64,000 nucleotides of DNA from Odontocerum albicorne (GCA_949825065.1 OX463849.1:35235199-35299198), one strand, 5' to 3'; positions 1-11,070 are shown, counted from the first letter of the stretch. Translations and numbers: made by a program. The notes: generated by a model not told the origin, from the letters alone.

Positions 1-135
1 CCTAGTTTACTGGGAACACGACAAATGAAAGGCAACAAACCCAGATCCATTAAAATGGTGTGTCCCAATTAAATTACCTTTAGTTTTTTTCGCAAATTGT
101 GTATATTTCTTGTCACGTGTAAATAAAATAAAATA
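1..135 (+). repeat. Repeat A, copy 1 (cut by window edge)
   Basis: This is the right-hand end of an interspersed family that recurs at 16805-17253, 50205-50765 and 63500-63775. Shared landmarks are CCTAGTTTACTGGG, ACGACAAATGAAAGGCAACA and TATATTTCTTGTCA, after which the copies end in an A+T-rich (TAAATAAA-like) tail. Read in one frame the shared block gives PSLLGTRQMKGNKP followed by a stop in two copies, but frames are broken in others, so coding capacity is doubtful. I do not recognise the family. Confidence 0.8.
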
Positions 136-665
136 TTTATTTTGCAATATTTTTAATGTCTTCAAAAGTGGATTCAACTCCCAAGTTAGAAAAAGGTCTT
201 GAAAAGAATCTGCACTCTAAATGCATTGTATATTATTTTGTATGTTATTTTCTTAATTGTTCTGAATGTCTTAACTTGAAAAAATATCACTCTTTATATA
301 ACAGAAGTGTAGCCAACCTGAAAAAAAGACTTTAAATTAAAAATATTTTTTCCATTATTTTTTTAAACAAAAACTTCGTAAATCGAGTTATTTTATTTAC
401 TATGAAATCTAATAACGAAAATTAAGTTAATGAAAAAGGTTTCGGACAGTGGAAGGGAGTTTGAAAAATATAAAAGGAATAACCCCGATGCTGGGAACCC
501 TAAGGGAGGTAGAGAGTATGTATGTCTGCATGTAGGACTAATGAGATAGTGATACACGGTTTCAAATTTCAAATATACTCGTACAAGTGATTTGTCCTTT
601 ACATAGTTTTGCAGTAAATTTAACTTTCAAATACTCGTATGTACATACGTTTATTTAAATTGTTA
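136..665. other. A+T-rich stretch, no gene seen
   Basis: I see no coding frame here. Two exact TACTCGTA octamers lie at 576-583 and 632-639 and belong to the octamer series described in the findings. Confidence 0.5.
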
Positions 666-669
666 TTTT

Positions 670-895
670 ACAAAGGGGTAAAGCAAGGTTGTGTTGTCAC
701 CCTGGTTGTTTAATATTTACATCATGTGTAAATGAACTACAGAGGTCAATAAGTGGCATACAAATGTGGAATGGGAATGTGTGTATATTGGTGTATGCTG
801 ATATGACATGATAGTGTTAGCAGAGTATGATAACTAAACGAGAGATGCGAAGAGAAAGATCTAAGAATGAATGGTGCGAAATTCAAAGATCTATT
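670..895 (+). pseudogene. LINE reverse transcriptase relic, motifs B and C
   Basis: The plus strand reads GVKQGCV, then after frameshifts a stretch like LFNIY, NELQRSISGIQMWNGN, VYAD and MIVLAE. That is the order of RT motif B (VKQGC followed by LFN-Y) and motif C (YADD plus MIVLAE) of a non-LTR retrotransposon. The second catalytic aspartate is not legible because of an indel at the YADD site. The fragment is frameshifted at least twice and has no intact frame. It may belong to the same LINE as the many C-terminal tails in the window (for example 4440-4945), but nothing here proves that. Confidence 0.65.
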
Positions 896-1296
896 AGATT
901 TCATCCAGCAAAATGCTCGAAAAACTTGAATAATTTTTGTTAAATTTACAAACTATGTAATACGCAAATATAAATTCTGCTATGAAAATGGAAACACATG
1001 TTAAGACAGTGGAAAATAAATACTGTATTTATGTATCGCAGAATATACCTTTTGGCTTATTTTGCATTTATAAACTTACACATACAGCTCATTCAATTTG
1101 AAGGGTTTTTATTTAAATTACATTTTTTTTAATCTTCCCAAATATGTATTCCACTAACTTTTTCATTGTACATGTTGGATGATATTTCATCGTTTGTCCT
1201 TGTATTTGCTCAGTTCTCTCTATCAAAATATTATTTCTAAATCCCAAAAAAAACATGTTTACTATAATCTGTTTTACTATTAAAAATGGTATCATC

Positions 1297-1372
1297 TATG
1301 TTTCAATATAGATATATGTTTCAATATGTCTCAATATAGAGATATGTTTCAATATAGAGATACATATTTTAT
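1297..1372. repeat. Short tandem repeat around GTTTCAATAT
   Basis: The word ATGTTTCAATATAGA recurs three times, together with TGTCTCAATATAGAG. Spacing is irregular (about 18-28 bp), so this is a degenerate local duplication rather than a clean satellite. Confidence 0.6.
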
Positions 1373-1639
1373 TTCAAAAAGTTGTTGACTTATATTGTAC
1401 TTCGAACATTTTTTTTTGATTTGCGATATAATAAAGCTGTAATATTTTACCACCATTCTCCTATTTCCCTTTATTTTATTCGGGGTTTGCGTGACGAGTC
1501 GCCTGTCTCCATAGATATATTCAGAATATCTCCGGAGACACGTTTATATCACTCAAGTCTTTGTTGATGATATACTTCCACAGCTTTTTTGGATGATTTT
1601 ATTCTCTATTTTCAGAAACTTTATTTTCTAGTTTCTGAT

Positions 1640-1900
1640 TTCCCATAAATAAATAAATAAAATAAATAATAGGTTTATTGATAGCAACATAGTGTGTACA
1701 GATTATATTTTAAATAACACTTCTAAAACACATAAATTGCAGATAATACATTAAATACAGAAGCTATCAAAAGGTCTGGGCTCATCTAATAACATCCCCT
1801 CGGCCAAGATACACCCCACCAATATAGGGCGAACCCAGCCACGGGGACACCAGATGTTTTTCAGCCCACACCCTAAACTAAATACAGCTGGTTCCTTTTG
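1640..1900. repeat. Repeat G, copy 1
   Basis: An interspersed family. The words GCTATCAAAAGGTCT and GATGTTTTTCAGCCCA recur, in whole or in part, at 22490-22930 and 27465-27600. It starts in (AATAAAT)n-like sequence near 1648. No coding frame is evident and the family is not recognised. Confidence 0.6.
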
Positions 1901-2224
1901 TACAGTTTCACCGAAGTTTAGTATCTTTCAATGTTAGTGAGATTGGACTAACTGTCAGTGTTACTTTCAATCCTTATTTTGCATTTCTTGCTCACTCCTA
2001 AAATCCATTGCAGTATACAGGTTTCGGTAACATGATATCTCTATTTTTTTATTTAATCGTTGTCCAGCACTCGACTTATATGAGAGTAACTGTCTTATGA
2101 CATATTTTCATGTTTTCCCTTTCTGATACATAGGCATTCTTTTTCCACATATTACTGTAGTTATCTGCCACCCTTTAGACCATATTTGATTTATCCTGCT
2201 GGCCACATCATGTTTATGTCACTC

Positions 2225-2550
2225 ATTCCACTCTCGTTGTATATTTGTTACACCATATATTTGCGATGGGTAACGATTGGTAATCTAGCATAAAGACAAA
2301 GTCATCACTAGTATTTGAAAGTAAGCATTTCAAGTATTCCGTTTTACTTAAACTTATTTTTAACCTGGAAGCTTCTAGGTATCCTCTCAACACTCCCAGT
2401 TCTTGCAGGTTATTTAGGTGATGCTGTTTCAATACTAGATCCTAACACAAAGAGCATCTTCACATATGAGATTATTTCTGTACATCTCTAGTAATTGCAT
2501 CCATGATAATAATGAAGAAGAACCTTGATGAAGACGCACCCATAATAAAA
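2225..2550 (-). pseudogene. LINE reverse transcriptase relic (minus strand)
   Basis: On the minus strand the translation runs FFIIIMDAITRDVQK, then a damaged catalytic region, then LKISLSKTEYLKC. This matches the RT palm of RTE-like non-LTR elements, where an LF..VMD-LT-(D/E)-(I/V)Q segment precedes the FADD box and a G(L/F)-(I/R)S-(R/S)KTEY-C segment follows it. The FADD box is lost to mutation, with stops and frameshifts between the two blocks. An open piece of 69 codons covers 2223-2432. The relic at 24900-25280 is of similar type. Confidence 0.75.
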
Positions 2551-2954
2551 ATATATTGTTTATTTGCAAAAATATACGAACTTCATTACACAAGAATTTA
2601 TAAAACTTAAATTGTCAGGACCTCCCACATACTAACTTTATAAAACAAATACAAAACATATTTAATGTGGAATAAAAAAACTAATCATTTTTAATTCTTT
2701 TGAACTTCTTAAAAGCGCCAAAAGCGAAGATTTAGTCTATTTACAAATCATAGTTCATTCTTAGTATTCAAGACCTGTACACAAAGGTTCGTTCACACAT
2801 AATAAAAACGAGACCAAAATAACTCGCATGATTTATTTAAACACCATTTCATATTTAAATAAAAGACCATCATTTTTATCCCTTGACAGGACCGCACTTC
2901 GTTATATGCCATGCGTACAAGGTACAAGGCTAACCCAATGGTTGACCGCAATAA

Positions 2955-3075
2955 CTTAATTTTATCACACATACATACCACGCATCAGTCCCCTTTTAGG
3001 GTAGGCAGAGAGAACAGATCTCCATGCCTCTCTACCTACGCACACAGCGCTAGCTTCATCCTCATCTCGTCATAT
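2955..3075 (-). repeat. LINE-H 3' tail fragment
   Basis: The stretch contains CCCCTTTTAGGGTAGGCAG followed by AGAACAGATCTCCATGCC, the complement of the 3' end of the LINE-H family seen whole at 4440-4945 and 28395-28800. Further tail-only copies lie near 18640, 32285, 36165 and 49000, as expected from 5'-truncated retroinsertion. Confidence 0.5.
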
Positions 3076-3262
3076 ATGCTTTTCAGTTTATCAGGGCACC
3101 ATAAAATGGAATATAAATTATTTCCATTTACACACGGAAAAAAATCTACCTGGTTGTTATGGTCAATACTGGGAGGGCTTTTTATTATATCCATATTTTA
3201 TAAATAAATAAACAAAAACTTTTTGTAGCATTACAAGAATAGACAATCTCTGTGACCTACTT

Positions 3263-3706
3263 CAGGCATCGGCAAACTACAGCACGCGGGCCAAATTCGA
3301 CCCGTCGCCTTTTTTTGTATGCCCCACGAGCTAAGAATGGATTTTACGATTTCAAACTCTTTAGAATTAGTACGCGCTTTTACGGAACGATTGACTACAG
3401 AGTTGAGGAGTTACGAGAATGGGATACTCTTATAGCTTCGCATTCGGTTACCTCTGCTATGACGCCACGCAGTTATAATTCGGCAGCGTTTTCCAGTACC
3501 ACATGTATTGTGGTTCTGCGACAGTTTGCTCTCATTTTACTATCCGTGATTATTATGAATAAATCTAGATTATTTAAAAAAAATATTACCATTGCATAAC
3601 AAACATGCCACTGTCAAAAGAAAAGAAAAGTGGATCCCATTCTTTGATCAGAGAGCCTAAAATATTTACTATTTGGACCTTTACAAAATATCTTTGTCGA
3701 CCGCTG
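3263..3706 (+). mobile_element. hAT-superfamily non-autonomous element
   Basis: The left end CAGGCATCGGCAAACTAC and the complement of the right end, CAGCGGTCGACAAAG, are imperfect terminal inverted repeats of hAT type. The flanking octamers ACCTACTT (3255-3262) and ATCTAGTT (3707-3714) match at six of eight positions, as expected of an aged 8-bp duplication. Near 3606-3650 the plus strand could encode KKRKVD, resembling the start of some hAT transposases, so this may be an internally deleted copy that kept the 5' region. The open frame at 3252-3599 crosses the left terminus and is probably fortuitous. Confidence 0.65.
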
Positions 3707-3714
3707 ATCTAGTT

Positions 3715-4435
3715 GGTCTACCGACATTTTTAAGGAAATCGATTTTAATTGAACAATTGGAAAAAAATAATCATAAAGTTATTACTTTGTGATTTTCACA
3801 ACTAAAAACTTATCTTATCGGCGACGGCCCTGGTTTGAGTACTCGATGCAGATAGGAGAATTTCTTTAGATATTTCCTGGAGTATTAACGTCAGATTAAA
3901 ATGAAGAGCCGTCAGTCGGACCCTTTCTTCACCCATCACTAAACTTAATTCAATTTAAACTACTACACGTCTCAAGGGTTATGGGACTAATGCTACGATA
4001 CGGTCAGTTGATCAGGTTTTTTAATAACACATACAAAAAAATAATAGATAGAAGATCTTTTGTCGATGTGATATTTCCTTAAGGATGGTGCACCACGTTC
4101 AATAAAGGATATATGACGCATTTTAATTTTTTTTAAACTCGGACGTGACAAGAACAAATTAGTTTTTTGGAGATATGTGAGACGAGAAATGACACCAAAA
4201 TCTGTCGATGTTTTTTTTTATAAATTTATTTATCCATTACAAACTCCCTTTGAAAAAAGAGGTGATGCAGAAAGTAACAATGTAAATATTATGTGAAAAC
4301 CTTATTTTTAATAACATATCGTCGTAAATTATCTAAGTTTAATCAACTTTATTAGAGGGCGCTCTTTGTGTTGTCTATTATTCAAAATATATTAAAAGCA
4401 CTGAGTGCGAAATTGAAAATAATAAAATTTATATA
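3715..4435. other. No gene recognised
   Basis: A+T-rich sequence with homopolymer runs. Neither strand gave me a convincing coding frame or repeat match. Confidence 0.4.
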
Positions 4436-4439
4436 CTCG

Positions 4440-4945
4440 AAATGGACACAATCAAAATCTGCTAAGATGTCCACATAAAATTCTATTACCAACTTCAATG
4501 TATGGAAGTGATACATTGACGGGGAAAATATTGTAAGGAGCCTATTAAATGCTTTAGAAATGCGTGCTCAAAAGAATATATGAAGTGACAATGTATTACA
4601 TAATACGGAATGAAGTGATTAAGGATGAATGAAAACTTAAGGCTTATGTGTTGAGTAAGTTAAAGAAGAGCAATCTTAGATGATTTGGGCACGTGGAACG
4701 AGTGACTGAAGAAAGACTAATACAAAAATATAAAGTGCTAATGTGAGTGAAAGGTGTGATAGAAGAAGGTCAAGAAAAGTAGATAATTGGATCGCGCAAA
4801 TGATATTTTTGAAGAAGCAAAATTAAGAAGGAAGAGAAATCGTGGGAGCTTTATGAGAAGGTGTATGGATGTGGAGGAGTCGAAATATGTGTGCTGAGAT
4901 AGGAAAGTCTGTGTAGTGGTATGTACTTGTATGTATGTAAAAAAA
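4440..4945 (+). pseudogene. LINE-H ORF2 C-terminal relic
   Basis: Broken frames on the plus strand read MYGSDT, then RNEVIRDE, then LRWFGHVERVTEERL, then KKYVC-like residues near the end. This is the region C-terminal to RT in many non-LTR ORF2 proteins (YGSETW ... RWFGHV-RM ... R-RG-P--RW-D). Stops and frameshifts are frequent. The same order is found at 21625-21965, 28395-28800, 60640-60905 and, complemented, at 14095-14425, 44320-44800, 46015-46300 and 62155-62510. The clade is uncertain. Confidence 0.75.
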
Positions 4946-5430
4946 TCTTTATGTAAAATTGAAAGCTTCCATAGACAGATATTTCTGAAATATCATATGT
5001 GATATAAAATTGTTGTAACCCCTTTAGTAAGGTATAAAAGCATTTTACGTTTGTATTTTTTTTTTCGAAAATAATTCAAAAATATAAATATTAAATAATC
5101 CATTATTTTTTCGAAATGTAAATCTTTCATCACGCATTCTTTATACGTAGCCGAACCATCTCAATGCTCATTACTTCATCTTAAGCACTGTATTTTCTTT
5201 CAATCAGTATTCTTTCCTTGTGCTTTCATTCCATGTTGTATTATACATTGTTTTTCAACACGTCCTACTCTCTGCTCTCATTTCTACCACATTCAACTTG
5301 CTTTCATCGTTTTTTTACAATTTCTAAGTGCTTGTATATTTTAGGTTGGGACCAGTATTCTAGTATGAGCAGCCAGCTGTGTTTCTCTTGAAGTAATCCA
5401 GTTAGTTAACACATTGTATAGCTCATATTT
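4946..5430. other. No intact gene; possible LINE antisense debris
   Basis: The span 5140-5300 is rich in TTCATTC and CTTTC words like the complemented LINE-H fragments, but I could not align it well by eye. The rest is plain A+T-rich sequence. Confidence 0.3.
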
Positions 5431-5436
5431 TACTCT

Positions 5437-5865
5437 CTCATACGCATGGGCGATCACAGACTCCCAAAACGCGTCTACTACGGGGAAGTGGTGGGCAAGC
5501 GAAGAGTTGGTGGGCAGAGGAAGTGCTATAAGGACAGTCTGCGAGAGTCGCTTACTTTATGCGGAGTGCCTGAGGACTGGGAGCAGGTGACTTGGGACCG
5601 TGAGGGGTTGAGAGCCGTATGTTCTCGGGCTGATGGCGTCTCAGCGGTTAGACGTGTGAGAAACAGTGCGCACTGCGAACATGCGTCAACATGGCCAGGC
5701 GGCTCAGCAGGGTCCATATGTCTGTGGCATTTGCGGGACGGAGCGCGCATCCAGGATCGGGCTGTTCTCTCACAGAAGATCCCACCATCGACGTAGGAGA
5801 ACGGTTCAAGACTGACGTTGGAGTGGTTAGGGGATCCTCAACTGCGAGGCCCGGCAACTACGAGT
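5437..5865 (+). pseudogene. LINE ORF2 C-terminus with C2H2 zinc finger
   Basis: The open frame 5446-5796 starts MGDHRLPKRVYYGEVVG and continues through GQRKCYKDSLRESL and GVPEDWEQV. This is the distinctive tail of an insect non-LTR ORF2. After a frameshift near 5700 the reading CGICGTERASRIGLFSHRRS plus H gives a classical C-X2-C-X12-H-X3-H finger, followed by basic residues and a stop after TVQD. The element is 5'-truncated just before 5437. The block is visibly more G+C-rich than its surroundings, as expected of coding DNA from a more recent insertion. Confidence 0.8.
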
Positions 5866-6004
5866 TTACTCTATTGCTTGCTTTTAATCTCCTTTCAATA
5901 TCACACTTCGAGCGACCATCCGATGGGAAAATTATTCCATAAGACATTTAATCTGCCGACGCATAATCTTCTCAGTCCAATTCCACTGTAAAAATTTGAT
6001 CTAA

Positions 6005-6240
6005 AGAATTTCACTTAGGTAGAGAAACACTGCAGCTACTGACGAATATTATGCGTCATTCATGTACAAATTAAAGGACGCCATGAAAACAAAACTTCAA
6101 GGAAAGCTGTCACGAGGCGTGAGATTATTACACGATACTTCGCTATTGCACACTCCTATTTCTAAGGATTGAATCACCCACCCTATAGTTCCGATTTGGC
6201 TCCTAATAGTTATGTTTTATTGTGAAAACTAAAATTTCTC
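6005..6240 (+). pseudogene. Mariner transposase relic, central D region
   Basis: The plus strand reads YYASFMYKLKDAMKTK, then GKLSRGVRLLHD, then after an indel ITHPIVP and a degenerate SPDLAP-type block. In mariner transposases the LLHDNA-HT block holds the second catalytic aspartate and is followed by HPPYSPDLAPSDY. The aspartate of LLHD is present, but the following asparagine and the later block are mutated. Both the N-terminal and C-terminal thirds are absent. Confidence 0.75.
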
Positions 6241-6343
6241 TTGAGTGGATTATATAATATTTAAAGTGATCCGCAGTGTTAAAAAATTTTGATAACTAAA
6301 CATCAGAATACTCGTATATTTTCAGTGATATCGGTATATCTAT

Positions 6344-6737
6344 ATATAGATTTTTTTAGTTATACTTTCAGTCATATATGTATAGATTTTTTTAGTTATA
6401 CTTTCAGTCATATATGTGTAGATTTTTTTAATTATACTTTCAGTCATCTATGTATAGATTTTTTTTAGTTATGCTTTCAGTCATCTATGTATAGATTTTT
6501 TTTTACTTATGCTTTCAGTCATCTATGTATAGATTTTTTTTAGTTATACTTTCAGGCATCTATGTATAGATTTTTTTTACTTGTGCTGTCAGTCATCTAT
6601 GTATAGATTTTTTTTAGTTATACTTTCAGGCATCTATGTAAAGATTTTTTTAGTTATACTTTCAGGCATCTATGTATAGATTTTTTTAGTTATACTTTCA
6701 GTCATCTACGTATAGAGTTTTTTAAATTATACTTTTA
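6344..6737. repeat. Tandem array, about 37-bp unit, 11 copies
   Basis: The unit is built from ATGTATAGATTTTTTTAG and TTATACTTTCAGTCATCT. Units begin near 6344, 6380, 6417, 6453, 6489, 6527, 6563, 6600, 6637, 6674 and 6710. Variation is mainly in T-run length (6-9) and in CAGTCAT versus CAGGCAT. The CAGGCAT variants occur mostly in the later units, hinting at local spread of a variant. Confidence 0.9.
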
Positions 6738-6754
6738 AATTTTTACAATTAAAC

Positions 6755-6835
6755 ATGCAAAGCACTCTCCTGCTTAACTAGGTGTATGCCCGTTCTAAGG
6801 CAGGTTAGTTTACATAAAATGAATCATAAAAACAA
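6755..6835 (-). repeat. Repeat K, degenerate copy
   Basis: The words AAGCACTCTCCTGCTTAACT, GTGTATGCCCGTTCTAAGG and CAGGTTAGTTTAC are the complement of the family found as a tandem array at 31890-32245 (CCTGCC-TAAG-CAGGC and ACGCCTAGTAAG). Another complemented copy is at 10085-10165. Confidence 0.55.
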
Positions 6836-8690
6836 AATAAAAAATTAATAAACATCCATAGAGTATAAAAAATCATAAGTGCAAAAATAAAGTAGTATAA
6901 AAATAAGTATAAAAAATATTGAACAACCATGGTGACAATACGCATCCTTGTTTGACCCTTTGAGATTAAATAAATAAATATCGTTTTATAATATTTATCT
7001 TGTATTTATTTTTAAATAAATTATATTTAATACAACCTTTTAAATTTAACAGTAAACAAAATGTGATTGAAGATTCTTGATAGGAAGACAAAGCGTTCGT
7101 AAAATTTCGTAAAGTACATTAAAATTAAAATGAACTTAGTTTTATAGTGGCAACCAGTGATGAAAATGCGCTTGAAAATAAACTATGATAATTTATTCAA
7201 AATTGCATCGTTAATATTTTTACTGTTATCTTTGAGAAAAGAAAGCAGTAGACTTTTGTTCGAGGAAATATATATTTTTTGGCAATTAAGCTTGAAGCGA
7301 ATTCATCCTACTGTCGGCCGAATCAAATGCAAATGAATTTTTTTACACGGAGTTAACATTATATAGGTAATAAAGTGAAACGCAGGCGCCGTAAAAGGAA
7401 AGAATGAGGCTCGCTTAAATACGGGACATAAACATCCAGAGACTCCCGAAGGTAATCATAGACATGGATTGTAGGGAAACAAGGAAACACTAAGGGGTGG
7501 GGCATAAAAATTGTACACACAAATCTAACACAAGGTTTAAAATAAATTGTCTAATTATTCATTAAGATTCAAACATTTTTCTTAACAATAAGTATACATT
7601 TTTTAAATTTAATTTACGTATATCTTTTTCACTTTTAACGATCTGTTGCTCTAATTTCTTAGTTGAAAATAGATATTAATCAAAATATTCACACTAAACA
7701 GATAATTTATAAACAATACCAACGATTTAAATCCTTTCACTTTTGCCCCTCTCATGCGCAGTTGTGACATGTCAGTAAAAATGTTACAAATTATGTAAAA
7801 TGTTTATTTGTGAAACGATGATTTATTATCTTCAACCTTAAAAAATAAATTCGTTTTTTAGGCCATCCTGTAAATACCCGTTCACCTGAGCGCATATCAC
7901 TCTAACAGAGATAACTCCCAACCAAATGGGTCAAAAACACAAAGCCGAATTGGTATAATCAAATCTTTTTATACCCTCGTAAACGTGGTGCTCTAGAGGG
8001 GAGCTGAACTGGTAGCTGTTCCACGGCTCACCACTGGGCAGCATCCACGGATTCACAAGAAGTCGTACAAGGAGAGGAGTCAATCCTTAAAAGAAGGATA
8101 TTTTTATATCTGTGTTCAGAGGCTTTTTAGAGAGTCGTAAAAGTTGTGATTTTTATCTCCCTCTAAGGATTCGTTCAAAAGCGAAGTTTTTGTAATACAA
8201 GTCAAATAAAATACTCAAAACACTTTAATATTCAATTTCGGTTTTGTGAGTTAACTGTAGTATATTTTTATTTACTGATAAATGAAACATTTGAGAAATA
8301 CAAAATATTATTTCATTCAACTTTTCATGATTTTAATTAAATTAGTATATTGAAGATGAACTTTATTGGAGAAGCGATGAACGTGAATTACCAAAAGACA
8401 ATCTCATCTATCCATAGAAGTATATGATCAGAGAAGTGCTAATTATTTCCAGTTCCAGATCTTATATCCAATTCCACATGTCTTATATTGTTAATACGAG
8501 TACATGAACCTGTAAGCTTGGTTTCTTCTTGGGGATTTGGCGGTGGTGCCCACAATTGGAAGAGTCGTAGTCTAGTTTAATTTGTCGACAAGTTATTTGT
8601 TTACCTTTCTATGTGCGATAGTATTGCCAAAAATTTCGATCTCAACACTGCAAGTTACGTGCCTACAGTCATGAATCTAGACCCAATGGG
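6836..8690. other. No gene recognised
   Basis: Mostly A+T-rich. A moderately G+C-rich patch lies at 7975-8120 without a recognisable frame. One TACGAGTA octamer is at 8495-8502. Confidence 0.4.
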
Positions 8691-9059
8691 TTGATTAATG
8701 AGGCTAAACACAATGCTGCTTCCCAATGTTTCCTTTTCATGGTTCAACATGTCAGCATCACCAATGCGCATTTGTTGCATTATTGTATTGTATTATACTT
8801 TCGGTATGTACAGTACTAACTGGCTGATTTGTAACCATGTGGAAATCTTTTCCAACGAGCAAGACAAAGTTAAAGACGCCATGTGGGAAAAACAATCTGG
8901 ATTCATTTAAAAAATATATTAAGGCATACCGTACAAAATGAGGAATTTATTAATAGAAATATAGTACACAAAAAATCTCTACCTAGGGAATCCCGTTTAC
9001 AACATTTCATTTTAGAATTAAAATTTTTTTTTTCCTCCAAGGTGTATGTGTAGGTATTG

Positions 9060-9345
9060 AAATGGTATGGGCACGAGGCGATTGAGATGGTATGGGCACG
9101 TTGGACGCAGAGCACCCGATCACATTGTGAACCAGGCAATCTCCATGGATCTTCCTCGAATAACAACCAGAGGAAGACCAAAGAATTCATGGGTGGTGCA
9201 AAAAAATAACCTGATGCAGAGGCATGGCCTGGGGGGTGTAGTCCGGGACAGAAGAGCATACAACCTGAGGACGAGCCGAGCTGACCCCAACAGTCTTCGC
9301 AGACAGTGAGTTGGGATTGAGCCAGGGAGAAGAAGAAGTGTATGT
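9060..9345 (+). pseudogene. LINE ORF2 C-terminal relic with (GAA)n tail
   Basis: The frame 9067-9309 reads RLRWYGHVGRRAPDHIV, later TRGRPKNSW, later NLRTSRADPNSLRRQ and a stop. It matches the post-RT region of non-LTR ORF2 (RWYGHV, then RGRPK-SW). The short tail GAGAAGAAGAAG after the stop is a 3' microsatellite end typical of some LINEs. The start shows a 23-bp-spaced duplication of GGTATGGGCACG. The LINE differs from LINE-H and from the element at 5437. Confidence 0.75.
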
Positions 9346-9775
9346 GTAGGTAAACGCTATGAATTGTTTTCACGCTTTTTACATTTGTCAAATTATGAAA
9401 ATAAAAATATATAGAATCATCAATATATTTTTTTGTAAAATTACGTCAAATTAAAGTATTTAATGCTTTTATCTTTTCAAAAGATTAAATTGTTTTTAGC
9501 GAGTGCCTCCCATTAAAAGTTAAATCAAAGAAGATTTTGATTAGAAAATGGTTTTATTGCGAAATTATCAGGCATTATAATGTGGACGCGGCGGGGAGTA
9601 AAGCGGATTTCTTTACGACGCCATTCCAACAGTGTCCTGGGGTAAATGTTAATAGATGGGAAAAGCATTAAAAATTGTGAAAACGTAAGGAAGTCAGAGA
9701 CATCGAGGAGCTGAGGGGGGTACACGACATTACAGATCCGTCCCGAGGTGTATCTGAACCCCTTTACTTGAAAGT

Positions 9776-9965
9776 CTCATTTGTTGTATTATACAACCTG
9801 GCGTGTTTATTGCCACGTGGCAATATCTTCCAACCAACCAAAAAGGTGTTAAAGAGACCTTTAGTAAAAACCAGACATAAATCTAGGTTCCAACGGGAAT
9901 CGAACTCGCAATCTCCGTGTTGGGAGACAAACGTCGTTCCAACTAGGCTACTGAGGGTGTCACTA
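9776..9965 (-). mobile_element. SINE-B copy (tRNA-derived), minus orientation
   Basis: At the right end the complement carries a pol III B-box-like GGTTCGATTCC equivalent (plus strand GGAATCGAACTCG) and an A-box-like TAGTTGGAACGACG. Leftward follow the family body (CAACCAACCAAAAAGG, TTGCCACGTGGCAATA) and the tail ATACAACCTGGCG. The same order recurs at 11453-12262, 15618, 31690, 40575, 44050, 49797 and 57905, which defines the family. No functional tRNA fold is expected. Confidence 0.85.
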
Positions 9966-10084
9966 CATAAAATAAATTCGTTTATTCTGAACATAATTTA
10001 TTTTGTGTAATGATTCATTCGTTCATTGAGAACAGAATTAATTTTATGTAGTGATTTTTTTTTGCTAATTTATTTATAGTTTTT

Positions 10085-10165
10085 TTTAATTTTCACAATA
10101 CAAAGCACTCTTCTGCCTATCGATCATAGACGCGTGCCCATCCTAGGATAGTTAGGTTTCACAAA
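10085..10165 (-). repeat. Repeat K copy
   Basis: Contains AAGCACTCTTCTGCCTATC, ACGCGTGCCCATCCTAGG and GTTAGGTTTCACAAAAC, the complement of repeat K units at 31890-32245. The clear palindromic core CCTAGG is part of the family consensus region. Confidence 0.6.
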
Positions 10166-10405
10166 ACAAAATAAATATTAATGAAACATGTACACTGCAG
10201 TCATAAGGAAAAAAATCTTGAAAAAAAAGTAAAATTATTTCATATCATAATCACATTACACCAAAAAAGATTGTTGCAATTACAAACATTCAATTTACAA
10301 AGGATTATTCAGCGATATTTGAACACAAAAGAAAACTCATAAATCCACAGATGTCAAAGAAAATGGAACTGTAGATTAAATATTTCTCTATTTCGTATTA
10401 TTTTA

Positions 10406-10765
10406 TTCATTTGGAGTTTTATATTTTATAATCTAAGTGCTTTGTATTTATTCATTTGGAGTTTTATAGTTTACAATCTAAGTGCTTTGTATTTATTCCT
10501 TTGGAGTTTTATAGTTTACAATCTAAGTGCTTTTTATTTATTCATTTGGAGTTTTATAGTTTACAATCTAAGTGCTTTGTATTTATTCCTTTGGAGTTTT
10601 ATAGTTTACAATCTAAGTGCTTTGTATTTATTCATTTGGAGTTTTATAGTTTACAATCTAAGTGCTTTGTATTTATTCATTTGGAGTTTTATAGTTTACA
10701 ATCTAAGTGCTTTGTAGTTATTCATTTGGAGTTTTATAGTTTACAATCTAAGTGCTTTGTATTTT
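10406..10765. repeat. Tandem array, 45-bp unit, 8 copies
   Basis: Units begin at 10406, 10451, 10496, 10541, 10586, 10631, 10676 and 10721, each starting TTCATTTGGAG or TTCCTTTGGAG. Copies are nearly identical except for the CAT/CCT variant (units 3 and 5 carry CCT). Because 45 is a multiple of three, two plus-strand frames stay open and give 15-residue peptide repeats such as FIWSFIVYNLSALYL. I read these as by-products of the repeat, not proteins. High identity suggests recent expansion. Confidence 0.95.
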
Positions 10766-11070
10766 TGCTTATTTTTATTCTTGCAGTAGATTCTTGATGT
10801 ATGTTTTCTGCATTATTCCCGGGTATGGACCTCCAATTATCCCTCCATCTCTTTGTGGGTCATCCTGATTGTCGCCTTCTTATGAAAATATAATCTGGTT
10901 ATCATCCATTTTCAAACATGATCCCACCAATACCGTCTTCTCTACCTTCTTCATCTTCCAATGTCTTCGGCTTAACACAATCTTCCTTTTCTGACGTTTT
11001 ACCAATTATACATCGCAATACTTTGATTTCTGACGATCTAAAGAGTATCTTCGTTCATGTAATATCAACT

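Noticed and set aside
6344..6737. CRISPR array
   Set aside because: The units are contiguous tandem repeats without unique spacers, and the context is eukaryotic; the same holds for 10406-10765 and 34139-34281.
9067..9309. Host gene for an 80-residue basic protein
   Set aside because: RWYGHV and RGRPK-SW identify it as a LINE ORF2 tail, with a (GAA)n tail directly after the stop.
10442..10797. Two overlapping open frames encoding repetitive peptides
   Set aside because: They exist only because the 45-bp satellite unit is a multiple of three; no start context, no unique sequence and no similarity.
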